Assembly (NCBI GenBank): GCA_021464245.1
Contig: JADCRB010000105.1
Span: 496,001-560,000 of the forward strand
Length of the DNA: 64,000 nt
Source: Carallia brachiata
Lineage: Eukaryota; Streptophyta; Magnoliopsida; Malpighiales; Rhizophoraceae
Reading direction: 5' to 3'
Within the stretch, counting starts at the first letter, position 1; each line of letters starts with the position of its first letter. This document shows, one piece after another, positions 50,359 through 64,000 of this stretch. The notes under the pieces were generated by a model. It was not told where the DNA came from, did no database searches, and worked only from the letters and a program-made list of their open reading frames with translations. A program made the translations under genes and the position numbers.

Positions 50359-53300
50359 GTGGCCAATAACAATGACAGCAGCAATAGATCACTTGTGGTA
50401 CCAGTCATTCTGCATATTGGTATGCAGGCTACTGCTGAGCCACCTGCGGTCGGAATGATTTTTGAGGACATTGATGATTTGTATGAATTTTACAAGAAGT
50501 ATGCTAGATCAATGGGCTTTGGCATTGCAAAAAGGGGCGTAAGAAAGGATGATAACACTGGACAACATAAGTATCAGACAATTATGTGTACCAAAGGCCG
50601 GGTCCACAAGAGCAGAGGAATCAATTGTTATCCCAACGACCGAGTGGCCGAGATGGTTGTAAGGCTCGGGTATGTTGTTCAAAGAATGATAGTGTTTGGA
50701 TTGTTTCTCGAGTTGTATTAGAACATAATCACGAAGTTAATCCATCGGAAGCCCGATTCCATAAACAACACCGAGTGATAGATCTTCACATCAAAAGACA
50801 GGTGGAAGCAAATGATGCAGCAGGCATTCGTCCTTTTCAAAATATAAAGTCAATTATTTATCAAGCTGGTGGTCATGAGGAGGTGTCCTGTTTGAGTCGT
50901 GATCTAAGGAATCATGTGAGCAAGGTGCCAGGCTTCAGATATCTGGTGGTGATGCAGAAACAGTGCACCAAACCTTTGCTAAGTGGCGAACGGAAAGCAG
51001 AGATTTTTTTTATCTAATTAAACCAGACAAACAGGGAAGAATGAAACACATGTTTTGGGCAGATGCTCGGTGTAGGGCTGCATACGAGGAGTTTGGTGAT
51101 GTAATTACATTTGACACTACTTATCTTGTCAATAAATATGACATGCCATGTGCAGCTTTTGTTGGAGTGAACCACCATAATCAGTCCATTCTCCTTGGAT
51201 GTGCTTTGGTCAACAATGAAAAGACCAAAACTTTCATATGGTTATTTGAGACATGGTTGAGATGCATGGGTGGTAGGCATTCGGAGGCTATTTTAACTGA
51301 TCAATGTGGAGCCATTAGCAGTGCTATTAGTGCTGTGTTCCCAAATAGTAGACATAGATGGTGTATTTGGCATCTCCTTTGCAAATTCCCAGGTCAAAAT
51401 TGCAAAGAATAGCAATTTTCATGAAGTGAGAGATGTTTTCATGGCTGTTGTGTTTGATTCAATTACTTGTGCTGATTTTGAGGAGAGCTGGAGAGTAATG
51501 GTCTCAACTTTTCACTTGGAGAGTAACAAATGGCTAAAAAATTTATATGAGACAAGGGAAAGATGGGTGCCAGTCTACTTGAACTCTTTCTTTTGGGCTG
51601 GAATGTCTTCTACACAACGCTCTGAAAGCATTCATGCCTTTTTCAAAGGGTACGTAAATTCTCGAACAACACTAACTCAATTTGTTAATCAGTATGAGTT
51701 GGCAATTAGAGACAAAATTGAAAAAGAGGTGCAAGAGGATTTTCTTTCAACTCATTCTCACATCCCTTGTGTGACTCGCTGGCCCTTTGAGTTACAGTTG
51801 TGTAGAGCATATACTAATAACATGTTTAAGTTAGTTCAAAAGGAAATTGTAGATATTATGTACTGTGACTTGAAAGAAATCATGGTAGAAGGGTCTAAAA
51901 TCACTTATGAAGTTTCAGAGATCATCACAATTTTGGGCACAAAGACAAAGAGTGTGAACTTTGTTGTAAATTTTGATAATGTAACACTTGAAGTCAACTG
52001 CCAATGTCATTTATTTGAGTTTCAGGGCATTTTATGCTCACATGCTTTCAAGGTATTTGGTTCAAAGCATATAGATGTCATACCAGATAGGTATATTTTG
52101 AGGCGGTGGAGGAAGGATGTTGGCAGAGCACATAGTAAGATTAAGGTGTGCAAGACTAGTCCGTCAATTGAAGTGCAACGGACTAAACAGTTGGAAAAAA
52201 TATTTTATTCTACCATAGATATAGCTGTGGAGGATCAAGACAAATTTGATTATCTGATGAATGCTCTTAAAGAGCATTATGATCACATAGAAAGATGGGT
52301 TGAGACTAGTCAAACTGTCCAGGGGGGTCACGAAAATGATGCTGGTGATAATGTTGGAAACAGCCTTGCTAGGCCAAGCGATCATGCTGTGACTGAGCAA
52401 AATGTGAAGTATCAAGATCCACTTAGTGTTCGAAGACGTGGGCGTCCTAAGTCAAGAAGGAGGGTGTCTATGATGGAAAGGGCTCCTGTGAGGAGACCTG
52501 TAACTAGAAGCCAAATGCGAGGGTTGGACAATAGATTGGATACAGTTCCTGGAGCTACAACATCTATATCATTGCAACAGGTACACAATTATTTTAAATG
52601 TTAGGGATGTACTTAGGTTATAAATTGTTACTTTTAGTGTATTTGGCAGCTTAATTGTTACTTTCCTCTAATTTGTCATTCATAATTTATTGAACTACCT
52701 TCACAGACTACTGAGGGTCATATTGGGCAGCAAGGAGCCTCCACATCATCGATTTGGCCCAGTAATGAGTTAAGCCAGGCTGGATTGGTATGTTGTTTCA
52801 AGTTCAGTATTGAGTTGCATATAATGTGAAGTTTGGCAGGATTTAATTACAGCAATTTTTCAAGCAAGCTCATTGATAATGAGGATTCCAATTATTTTGG
52901 GGCTATTAAGATTGAAAGTAGTTTTTGAGAACGTCATCATAGTGTCTTTTGTAAACTTGTTAGGCAAATTTGTTGATGCCCATTTTTATCATCCTAATAA
53001 TATTCACCTTGGAGTTTATTTACACTAATTTTTATGATATAATGCTCTCTCGATTTGTGAAACTTGTATTGCTTTTGGTTCAGGTAATGTACCCACATTT
53101 CCCAATAGTTATGCCTTCCACACATGCTGTATATATGGGCCAGCCAATGGCTTAGAAGCCACTTCGTTGACCTCATTGTCAGTGCATAATTATTCATTCC
53201 TTGACAGCTACTTTGGCCCTAGTCAATATGTAAGTATTGGCTACGTCATTCAGTTTTAGTTGTAAATGTGTTTAAAATTGTTTTACTAAGTGATGTAATT

Positions 53301-53395
53301 TGCGAATTATTTGTGTGTAGTTGACTTAATGTGCAAACAATTTTTCTTTGTTTCAGGGTGGTTACTCGGCCACATTTCCATTCAATTCAAATTAG
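50359..53395 (+). CDS. FAR1-related (FRS) protein, transposase-derived, frameshifted
   Basis: Domain order is FAR1 DNA-binding (FYKKYARSMGFGIAKRGVRK, later GCKARVC and VLEHNHEV), MULE transposase (FWADARCRAAYEEFGDVITF, ILTDQ, RHRWCIWH, WAGMSSTQRSES), SWIM zinc finger (CQCHLFEFQGILCSH, near 52010) and a C-terminal AT-hook (RGRPKSRRR). FAR1/FHY3 are domesticated Mutator transposases that act as transcription factors in light signalling. Exons run to 52580, then 52707-52787, 53084-53229 and 53357-53395. Single-base shifts occur near 50653 (loss), 50940 (loss) and 51391 (gain), and probably near 53150 (loss; otherwise the stop is 53153-53155). Each lies in conserved sequence and the downstream frame is intact. 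The frame opens with GTG at 50359; the first in-frame ATG is 50422, or an upstream exon joins after the CAG at 50350. No terminal inverted repeats were seen, so a domesticated gene is likelier than an active element. Confidence 0.82.
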
Positions 53396-55106
53396 TATGG
53401 TAGAAGGAAATTTGCAGATAATTCGCTTGGCAGCAGATCACACTTGGCTCAATTACATTTTGAAATCTCTTGAGCCGATATGATTTTAGTATATGTTGAA
53501 TCTGTAGGATTTTTCTTCGTCACTTCTTGATGAACTTGAATTAATCTCATTTTTTCTGATCTCACTTTTAGAAGGATGTATCCAATATTTAAAAATGGGA
53601 GTGTTAACTTGATAATCATCCTAGTTGAACCATCAAAAAAATGTCATGAATTTTTTAGAAATTAGTTGGTTTCGTTGCATATATTTCTTTTGGTACTTAG
53701 ATAATTTGCCAGCCCCTTCGTGAATGACTATCATTTGGTTTTATTTAATTGGATAACCTCGTGGAAGGCAAGAGTGAAAGAATGCGCCCACCTTCGATAA
53801 TTTTCTTGAGCAAAGAAAATTTCATGATAAAGTTAAATTGTTGTCTATTAAATAAAGAAAAAAAGTTAGTGTTCCAGTTCTTTTATCTTGGGCAGTGTAC
53901 CGGTTGAAACGACGACTGATATTTTTAAACACAAAACTAATATTTTTTAATTTCAGCAACAAACCAATAATTATTGGAGCATCCTCAATTTTTTTTAATG
54001 TCAACTTAAGTACCTCATTAATTTTAATCAAGGCAAAGTAATGATTCTAGCAAATGCAATATGCTGATATTGATATCCCCAAAACTTATTTAGTTATGCA
54101 AAAAAGTTAGTGTCCAGTTCTTTTTATTTCAGCGATGTCCTAATTGAAACAAATTGATATTTTTGAAACGAAAACTGATTTTTGAAACACTTGTTATTTT
54201 TACGTTTCAAAAATTATCAGTTTTGTTTCAAAAATATGCGTCGCCATTTCAACCTAGAAACCGTCTGGGACAAAAACACCTAGGATATGTATGCTTGCTC
54301 GTTGAGTTATTTTTCATGTTATTTATATAAAGTCATTGATAGTCAATTGCAAGAGATTTTTTAATTTCTTCGAAAACTAATAATTTATTCCAACGTCCTC
54401 AATTTTTTTAGAGCAAAAAAATGAGACACACAGTCAATAAAATGCAACATATTTATTTTTAGAGCACAGTTACATGTCCTAGCGGTTCTTTCCTGGAATT
54501 TGTCCTGAGCGAAATTTCGACTGTTATTTTTGAAATTGCGACTAATGTTCTTAAAACATAAAAATAACGAGTATTTCAAAAATATCAGTTCTGATTTTAA
54601 AAATAACAGTTTCAGTTTCAATCGGCATAAAATTCAGCACACAAATTACCGGGATACCAACTTTTATTGATATTTTTATCTATAAGTAGGTGTTTAATTT
54701 TGTTAATAAAAAACAAATGAAAAATACTTCTATTTTTTGTTGCAAAAATTAAGCTTTTGGTTGCAGAAAAAAAAAAAAGTCGGTTGCAATGCGTCTATTG
54801 CACGTCCCACTTTTTACGCATCTACATGTTGGGGTTCGATATCCATTTTCATACACGAAATTAGTTACATAAACAAATAGAGCATCCATTGAGGTAGAGG
54901 GAGTGTTGTAACTTGTTCAAGGGTAGACCAACTAAGAATTAATTATCAGCAACATTGCTAACCAGTAACCATCAAGCTTGTGTTAAGCCATAGCACAGTC
55001 GGGTGGTATGCAAGCTGCAAGCTTCTGTTTTGCTATGTATCGACCTACCGAAGAGATTAAATGGATAGAATATTAGTACCTGATGAAAAATAGAATATTC
55101 ATATCA
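53396..55106. other. Intergenic with a local diverged repeat
   Basis: FAR1-related 3' region followed by three diverged copies of a block (53830-54015, 54095-54260, 54385-54660). No gene seen. Confidence 0.55.
53830..54660. repeat. Three diverged copies of a local repeat
   Basis: Each block has a GTTAGTG/GTTACATG...CAGTTCTTT-like start, a GTTGAAAC/ATTGAAAC-like middle and ATATTTTTGAAAC/AAAATATCAGTT stretches. Two blocks continue to matching TCCTCAATTTTTTT ends. The similar minus-strand frames (both with FKNISR and AQDK) are a by-product. Confidence 0.5.
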
Positions 55107-55245
55107 TGTCACAGACTTATTTACTAAAGTTGCGTTCAATCAAGTTGAGGAGTTTAGCTACTTTCCTTGTCCTCCGAGGGAGGTGGTCCATATACTTCTT
55201 GCTGATATCTGTGGGGTTATGCTGCCCCATTCTATAGCTATTTAA
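55107..55245 (+). pseudogene. LINE 3'-terminal protein relic
   Basis: A short frame reads VTDLFTKVAFNQVEEFSYF then PPREVVHILLADICGVMLPH and stops at 55243-55245, followed by an A-rich tract at 55288. Plant LINEs end with an RNase H tail of the form ..FPP.E...LL.AD..GV..PR. Only this tail is preserved. Confidence 0.45.
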
Positions 55246-55516
55246 GCTGAGGTATTCTATAGTTCTTTCAGTTGGGGTTTACCCTCCAAAAAAAATATAA
55301 ACAAAATAAAGAAAAAAGAATTTTGTTGCAGGATATCCTAGAAACAGCTTTTTGGTTCATTTTATTTTTCAAAGGAGGATGGTACATTGGCCAATGTTAA
55401 ATGAATGAGCATTCGACTATCAATGGCAAACTAGGAAAATTGAATTACCCTTGCCAGGATATCTACATCAAACAGATAAAGAAAATTTGAATTACACTTG
55501 CCAAGCTATTCAACCA

Positions 55517-56225
55517 ACACCCCTACATCTTCATTTTCCTCTTCACTACGCAATATAGCTAATTCTTTAGCAATATCATCCATCGATGAATTTTCTCAGA
55601 ACACTTGATTAATTCTTTACATATATTTCCATGTTCCTATGCACTCTCTATGTGTTCTTCTTCTAAGTTTTGCTGGCTTCCACTTGGCCTTTGCACGTTA
55701 TTATCTAATTGGTCCACCTTTGGAGCTTCAAAATTATAGATGTCACAATACTCTTGAGGTTCAATCTTGACCCAAGTTTCCACCTCCCCAACAATGCCAA
55801 GTTCTTCAACTTCAATTTCAGCATTATCACCAAGGCCTTGATCAAGAGGCCTTTTTTTTTTTCTTTTATCTTGTTGCAACCCACTTTTTTCTTTTTTTTT
55901 TTTGCTCATGTCTTTCTGTTGGATTAATTATTGAACAAAGTTGGGATTCTGCATTGCTCTAGCCATGAAACTCACAATCTGATGTTGTTTCCTTTCCAAC
56001 TTTCTAAGTCTTTCTTCCACTGTTTGCAGGTAAGCTTATGTATTCTTCTATTTTTGCCTAAGCTTCACAAGTTCAACCATGGGAACTTGCTTATCTCGCT
56101 TCAAGTTATTGACTTCCCCATGCAGCCCAAACCTCTTATGTTCAACACAAGAGTCTAGAGATTGCTGAGAAGCCAGAGGTTGAATAGATGACTCTTCCTT
56201 CTGATATTGTTAAGGAGATTCTTAA
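55517..56225 (-). pseudogene. Class A heat shock factor (HSFA2/A6-like) pseudogene
   Basis: The minus strand carries the second exon of a class A heat shock factor: NNIRRK (end of the DNA-binding region), [20 protein letters not shown] and [11 protein letters not shown] (oligomerisation HR-A), [17 protein letters not shown] and [13 protein letters not shown] (HR-B), KKKKRPLDQG (nuclear localisation), EVETWVKIEPQEYCDIYNFE and GSQQNLEEEHIE. A shifted frame continues MDDIAKELAILRSEEENEDV. Stops interrupt the HR region (after LRQK, KNT and FVQ) and frames shift at both ends. The DNA-binding exon is missing upstream. HSFA2-type factors switch on chaperone genes after heat; this copy cannot make one. 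Confidence 0.85.
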
Positions 56226-59200
56226 AAAACCTGAAATTATGGACTGGCCATTAGTCTATGTCCTACTACTACATTCTTAAAATAAAATAAGAAAATAATA
56301 GTATGACCATGGTTGATTGCAAAACTGTTGTGAAAAGATGAGGTGAAAACTAACATCAATAAGTCAATAGATTTGATTGAAACTGATGGAAAACTATGCA
56401 TGACCATAACACAACTAACAAATTGTTTGCAATCTTTCATTCACCTAATTAACATTCGTGCATAAAACCTTGCATTATTTCCAAGATTTAAATCTGTTCC
56501 AAAGAAATACGATAAAAAAAAACTGGAGAATTATCTTTACATTTATAAATGGCCACTTCTGCGGTACTCACACTCTATTTTTTTGGATAAAGTCTTTTAA
56601 AGGTTGATTCCCACAACTTGAATCCAATAGATTATTAAGTCAGAATACAATTCCTCTATAATTTTTAAACCCCATTTTGAAATGAAGTGAAAATTGGAAT
56701 GAGAAAAAGGACATACAGGTAGGAGATTCTGGTTTTTCTCATCGTTTGCTTTTGTCATTTCTTATTAAGTTATTCTCTTCATTTACCTAAAGTAGTATTT
56801 GCTTCTTTTTCTGTATTAAAGTGAGATTTTCTTCCAACATTAAGTTCCCATTAATAGGTTTCTTGCATTGAGCATAATCTTTTTACCACTAATTTCCCCA
56901 ACTATTCCTACCCGTAATATTACAATAAAATCACACATATCATTTTGTTGTGGAAAGCTCCAAGAATAATAATAGTCATAAATTTGTAGAATAGCCATTT
57001 CACAAAATGATTATTCAAACATTTAAGCTTTTTACTATGATCAGTAAACACATACAGAGCATCTAAATTTACAAGGTTTCAACACCCAAAAAGGGGTCAC
57101 TCTACAACATTTTTTTAACCAAAACTTTATAGCACCTTTGAAACATCAATGTTTTAAAATTTTTAAGCTTTTAGAAGCCCACCTGTTTCCTGTGATCTTC
57201 AACCACGCCTCCGCACATTGCTTGTGAGCAGGAGCCAAAAACAATCATTTCCATAGCCAAATCTCCACACCATTATAACTACCAGCGACCAATCAACAAA
57301 TTTCAAACTATATTCAGTAAAATATTTCCATGAATAATTTTCACACATTAGTAGAAAGAAATGAATTCATCCACATATTTGCAATTCTTTTGACTGCCAA
57401 TTACCTCTTTTCTCCCTTGCTGTCTAAAGATGCCCAAAAAGCCAATTATTGTTATTCAGCAACGGGAATAGTCGCTTCTTGAAGGATCTTGCGAACCTTC
57501 TCCACTCTCTTTCTTTTTCCAAAATTTGGGTGAAAACCCATCCGAACAATTAGGCGAGCGGAACTATTGGGTGGCCAAAGATGTTAGGAATTTTTCTAAA
57601 TTTTTGTTATTTTTTAAGCCATTTAAATTTTAAATTTTAAATTACAGTACAAAACCAAATTCTTAATTTTTGATTTAAATTTCAAAATTAGAGAATTTTA
57701 AATTAATATATCTTTAATGGCCCACATGATGTCACTGTTGCCACGTGGTCTCGTCTAAATCGTGGCAGCAGTTTCCCGTCCGCCTAACCAAGCTGAAAAA
57801 AAAGACATCAGCCGACGATTTCCTCTAGAATCTTCCCCGAATAAGCTGACGTGGATTATCTTTTTTTTTTTAAATTGAAAACCCAAAACGCCTCCGACGC
57901 GGATGATGGATTGCTACTGCTTTAATAGATGTAAAGAAAAAGTTATAATTTATTTTTAAATGATACAATTGAATATTATTTATTTGTAAGAAATAATTTA
58001 TCTATGTTGTGCATACACATATATATCACTACATTGTATTTAGAATATTTTCTTTTTCATGAAAGTACAAAGCAAATTAATAAAAAAATATTTATTACAA
58101 TATAAAAGAAGTATAATGTTTAAGATAATCATTTCATTATTTAAATAATAAAAAATAACATCAATTTAATCAAAATTATAATTTTATTTTATTTATCAAT
58201 AACAATTACAGCAATTAACATTAGTTAAATTAAACGTAGCCAAAGAATATAATGTCATGCAATTATTCGTTATAATTTTTCGCTGAATTTTATTAGAATA
58301 TTTAGTCTTATATTCCTTATAAATTGGATTTTATTAATAGTGGAGAGTGCAACACACGCTCCCCACCGGGACACCGCTGGCATGATTTTCTAGTTTACGC
58401 GCGAGAGAAGAACGAGTAAACGGTTAGTGGACCAGGACTAGATGTTTTCCCTTTTTTTTAATTTTTTTTTTAGTTATGCAAATGGACTACTAAGGTTGTT
58501 GGCGAGAAATTTTTATTGTCCTTTTATTTATTTATGGGAGGCGTTCATTAATTTTTTTTTTAATGAGTAAAATTAATTTATAATTTAATATTATTTAAAT
58601 ATTATTTTTAATTTTTTTTATTTAAATAAAATTTTACTTATTATATTATATAAAATTATAAATAAATTACACTTAATTAAAAAATAAAATTTAAATAGAA
58701 ATTCTCTTACTTTTTTTTGGAACTTAGTTGCTAAGGCAACTCCGCCACTGTAACTGAAAGTGTTATTGTTTCATATACTATTGTCAGAAACCGGATTGAA
58801 CCAATCGGTCGGACCGGTTGAATTGGGGACCGGTCAGTGGTCCGGGTCGGTTTCGGTAAATTTCGAAGGGTGACTCAGATCGGTCAAAACTAGAAAAAAT
58901 CAGTCAAAACCGATAAAAATTGGTGAAAATCGGATCGGTTGGACCGCTCCAATAAAATTAAAAAATTCATAAATTACAATTTGACCTCAAATATTATTTA
59001 AATCATAATTTAAGCATTAACTTTAATTTAAAAGTTCAATTTAATCCTAAATCTATTAAAATTTTTAATTTCATCCTTAAAATTAGAAAAATTAATATTT
59101 AATCACTATTTATAAATATTATTTTTATAATTACTTTTATACACATATATATTATTAAATACCGATTCAAATATCGATTCGACCGGTTAAATCAGTTAAA

Positions 59201-61068
59201 TTTTAACCCACTAATATTTTTAATTCGATAATCGTTTTAGTTCTGACAACCTGAGTTTAATATGCCCACAGGGTAACTTTTTGTATTCTCCAATCAAAGT
59301 CATTTGTTAACTGCTGACAGTGTGAAAGAGGCAGATGTTGATTTTTACGTGCTTGTTAGTACATATAACACCGTAATCTATATTTATCACAATACGGCAA
59401 CAAGAGTATGCCCAATCTTGTGCTTGTACTCAGTTTGCAATTATCGTTTTTGTTTGATATGAGATTTTAAAGTTATAAATATTCTTTCCTATGGTATCAA
59501 AACAATTGTTTCATCTGGAGCCCTTGTTTGAAAAATAAAACAATTGTGAGATTTCAATCATTCTAATGGGTTTTCTTTTGTTTTCTTTTCATGGTTTATG
59601 ATTTCATGGATTTACAAATCATTGGATTCACATGATTAGTTTAAGAAAAATGAAAATTCATGCAGAGTAAAAATTTTGTTGTGGACAATAAATTGTATGA
59701 TGCTTATTTGGAATAAAGTTAGAAAATTAAAATATTTGTTAGCTCAATGTCTAGTTGATGAATTAATGATAGTTTTATGTGATATGAGATGTTCTCACTA
59801 CTTAAATTACTGCACTCATAAGAAGTTATTATACGTATTAATTTGAACCACTTAAAGTCATTTTAATTATGAATGAGAATCCTTTACTCCCAAATGTTGA
59901 ATTTCTCGATTATGACCATCGTTTACATCGGCTTGTTTAATTTGAACACCAGTGATAATTCAAACTGAATGGTCCATAGTTTTACTTAAGGGCAGGTTAA
60001 TTGGACTCTTATTTATTTATTTATTCATTTTTTTTATTAAAAAGTATATTAAACTAAGAATTACACAATAAAAACACTTTTTCTTACATAAATTTCATTC
60101 ATGATTAAAACATAAGACTTTTGAAATAGAAATATAAACTCTAACCTATGTATCCTATCCTTTCAGAGGCTGTTGGACTCTTATTTTATATGCATGATTG
60201 AGCTGGCTCCTAATGCAATCAGCCCAGCAAAAGAAGAAGAAGCCCATGTCAACTTCATCTGCGAACGGCTGCATCACAAGGCTAACCTTACTACTTGATT
60301 TACATGAAAAATTCCCCATTTCATCCATTAACAAGCCTGTGCGTGCAAGCGGGCGGGTGTGTGTATGAGAAAGAGAGAGAGATAGAGATTTCAATCAATT
60401 TGTATATTACATAGAAGAGAGACTACAAAAGGTTCCATACAGTTTGAGGTACAACCCCTCCTAACTTCATACCAAAAGCCTCAACTGAAGCATTGCTATC
60501 CCATACACTGTATACCAAACCCTTAACCACAGAAAATTAATTCTATTTCGCCACCACGCCCGCCCACCCTCCCTCCCCCCCCCCCCCCCCCGCGGGAGAA
60601 TGCTAGGAAAAATAAGGAGACAATCAAAAAGCAAAGAAAAAGAGAACCTTGAAGAACAAGGACCAACTTATGCAGAGAATGGCACCAGTCAGAACAAATA
60701 TTGTACACAAAACATGGCGAGATAAACTTCCCAAAACTCTTCACTTAAATGTCCTCCTTTGGTCTCCCCGTCCACAAGATAGACGGCCAAGGCTGCCTGA
60801 AAAAATTGGAACAAATGAAAGCCAGCAATTAATTTAACACTTACCCCACACTGCTGGCTTTCTGTCTCCCTCCATAGGCCACAACATGACGGAAAGAAAA
60901 CCCGCTTATCCTTTTCCAATGTATCATGCTGGACATCTCATACTCAACCTGCAACGAGGAAAACAATCAAAAGGAACAGTATAAAGAGGAATATTGTACA
61001 AGGGAATATAATCAACAGTTTTCTCGAGTTTAACACACATGCCTTATCACTGGTTTACCTCCTTCTTC
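56226..61068. other. Intergenic region with a MITE copy and poly(A) polymerase 3' region
   Basis: Contains a block similar to the polyubiquitin promoter (57838-57895) with a nearby CCACGTGG palindrome (57740-57747), the AACCGG-rich element at 58779-59252, and the presumed poly(A) polymerase 3' untranslated region below 61068 (C run at 60572-60590, GA run near 60365). A short frame RKRVEKVRKILQEATIPVAE at about 57465-57525 (minus) is not recognised. The heat-shock-factor DNA-binding exon was sought between 56240 and 57700 and not seen. Confidence 0.55.
58779..59252 (+). mobile_element. AACCGG-rich MITE-like element, copy 3
   Basis: TTGTCAGAAACCGG at the left and TTCTGACAACC at the right are inverted ends. 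The interior matches copy 2 closely: CGGTCGGACCGGTTGAA near the left, AAATTACAATTTGA, AATTTAATCCTAAAT and AATACCGATTCAAATA towards the right. No coding capacity. Confidence 0.75.

Positions 61069-64000
<2,932 letters not shown>

Noticed and set aside
50359..53395. Active Mutator-like transposon
   Set aside because: The FAR1/SWIM/AT-hook architecture with introns is that of domesticated FRS genes, and no terminal inverted repeats were seen.
55709..55927. Plus-strand frame with a phenylalanine run
   Set aside because: Antisense of the lysine-rich nuclear localisation region of the HSF pseudogene.

Overview
The window is nuclear DNA of a flowering plant. GT-AG introns, plant-only gene families (Aux/[10 protein letters not shown]-type MYB, FAR1-related, CRK/Gnk2) and AT-rich intergenic DNA full of microsatellites, SINEs and MITE-like repeats all point that way; the protein flavour is that of a eudicot. 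I cannot name a species.

Layout. 142-1164 (+): last four exons of an NADP-malic enzyme. 3684-4142 (+): decayed Gnk2/DUF26 (CRK-type) gene. 15761-19126 (+): three-exon one-repeat MYB repressor of the KUA1/MYBS3 type. 33106-35601 (+): complete five-exon Aux/IAA repressor of the IAA26/IAA18 type. 38960-40740 (-): exon-intron remnant of the meiotic gene MSH5. 45005-45313 (+) and 55107-55245 (+): relics of LINE 3' ends. 46448-47533 (-): polyubiquitin gene with leader intron, TATA box and progressively degenerating repeat units. 50359-53395 (+): FAR1-related, MULE-transposase-derived gene. 55517-56225 (-): class A heat-shock-factor pseudogene. 61069-64000 (-): nuclear poly(A) polymerase lacking only its N-terminal exons, which lie past the right edge. 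The genes are unrelated single loci; nothing suggests a cluster with a shared pathway.

Two patterns stand out. First, otherwise clean conserved genes (malic enzyme, MYB, FAR1-related, poly(A) polymerase, last ubiquitin unit) each carry single-base insertions or deletions that break the frame at strongly conserved places. The simplest reading is uncorrected consensus errors, and gene models here should allow for it. The MSH5, HSF and CRK remnants also carry substitutions and stops and are real pseudogenes.

Second, at least six very short A- or T-tailed insertions (about 12-32 bp) sit between direct repeats of 13-19 bp. They look like extremely 5'-truncated retroposons, accompanied by longer SINEs with RNA polymerase III boxes A and B. 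A third repeat theme is a 440-495 bp AACCGG-rich family with TTGTCAGAA-type inverted ends, present three times. I found no CRISPR array, rRNA, genuine tRNA gene or wholly new system.
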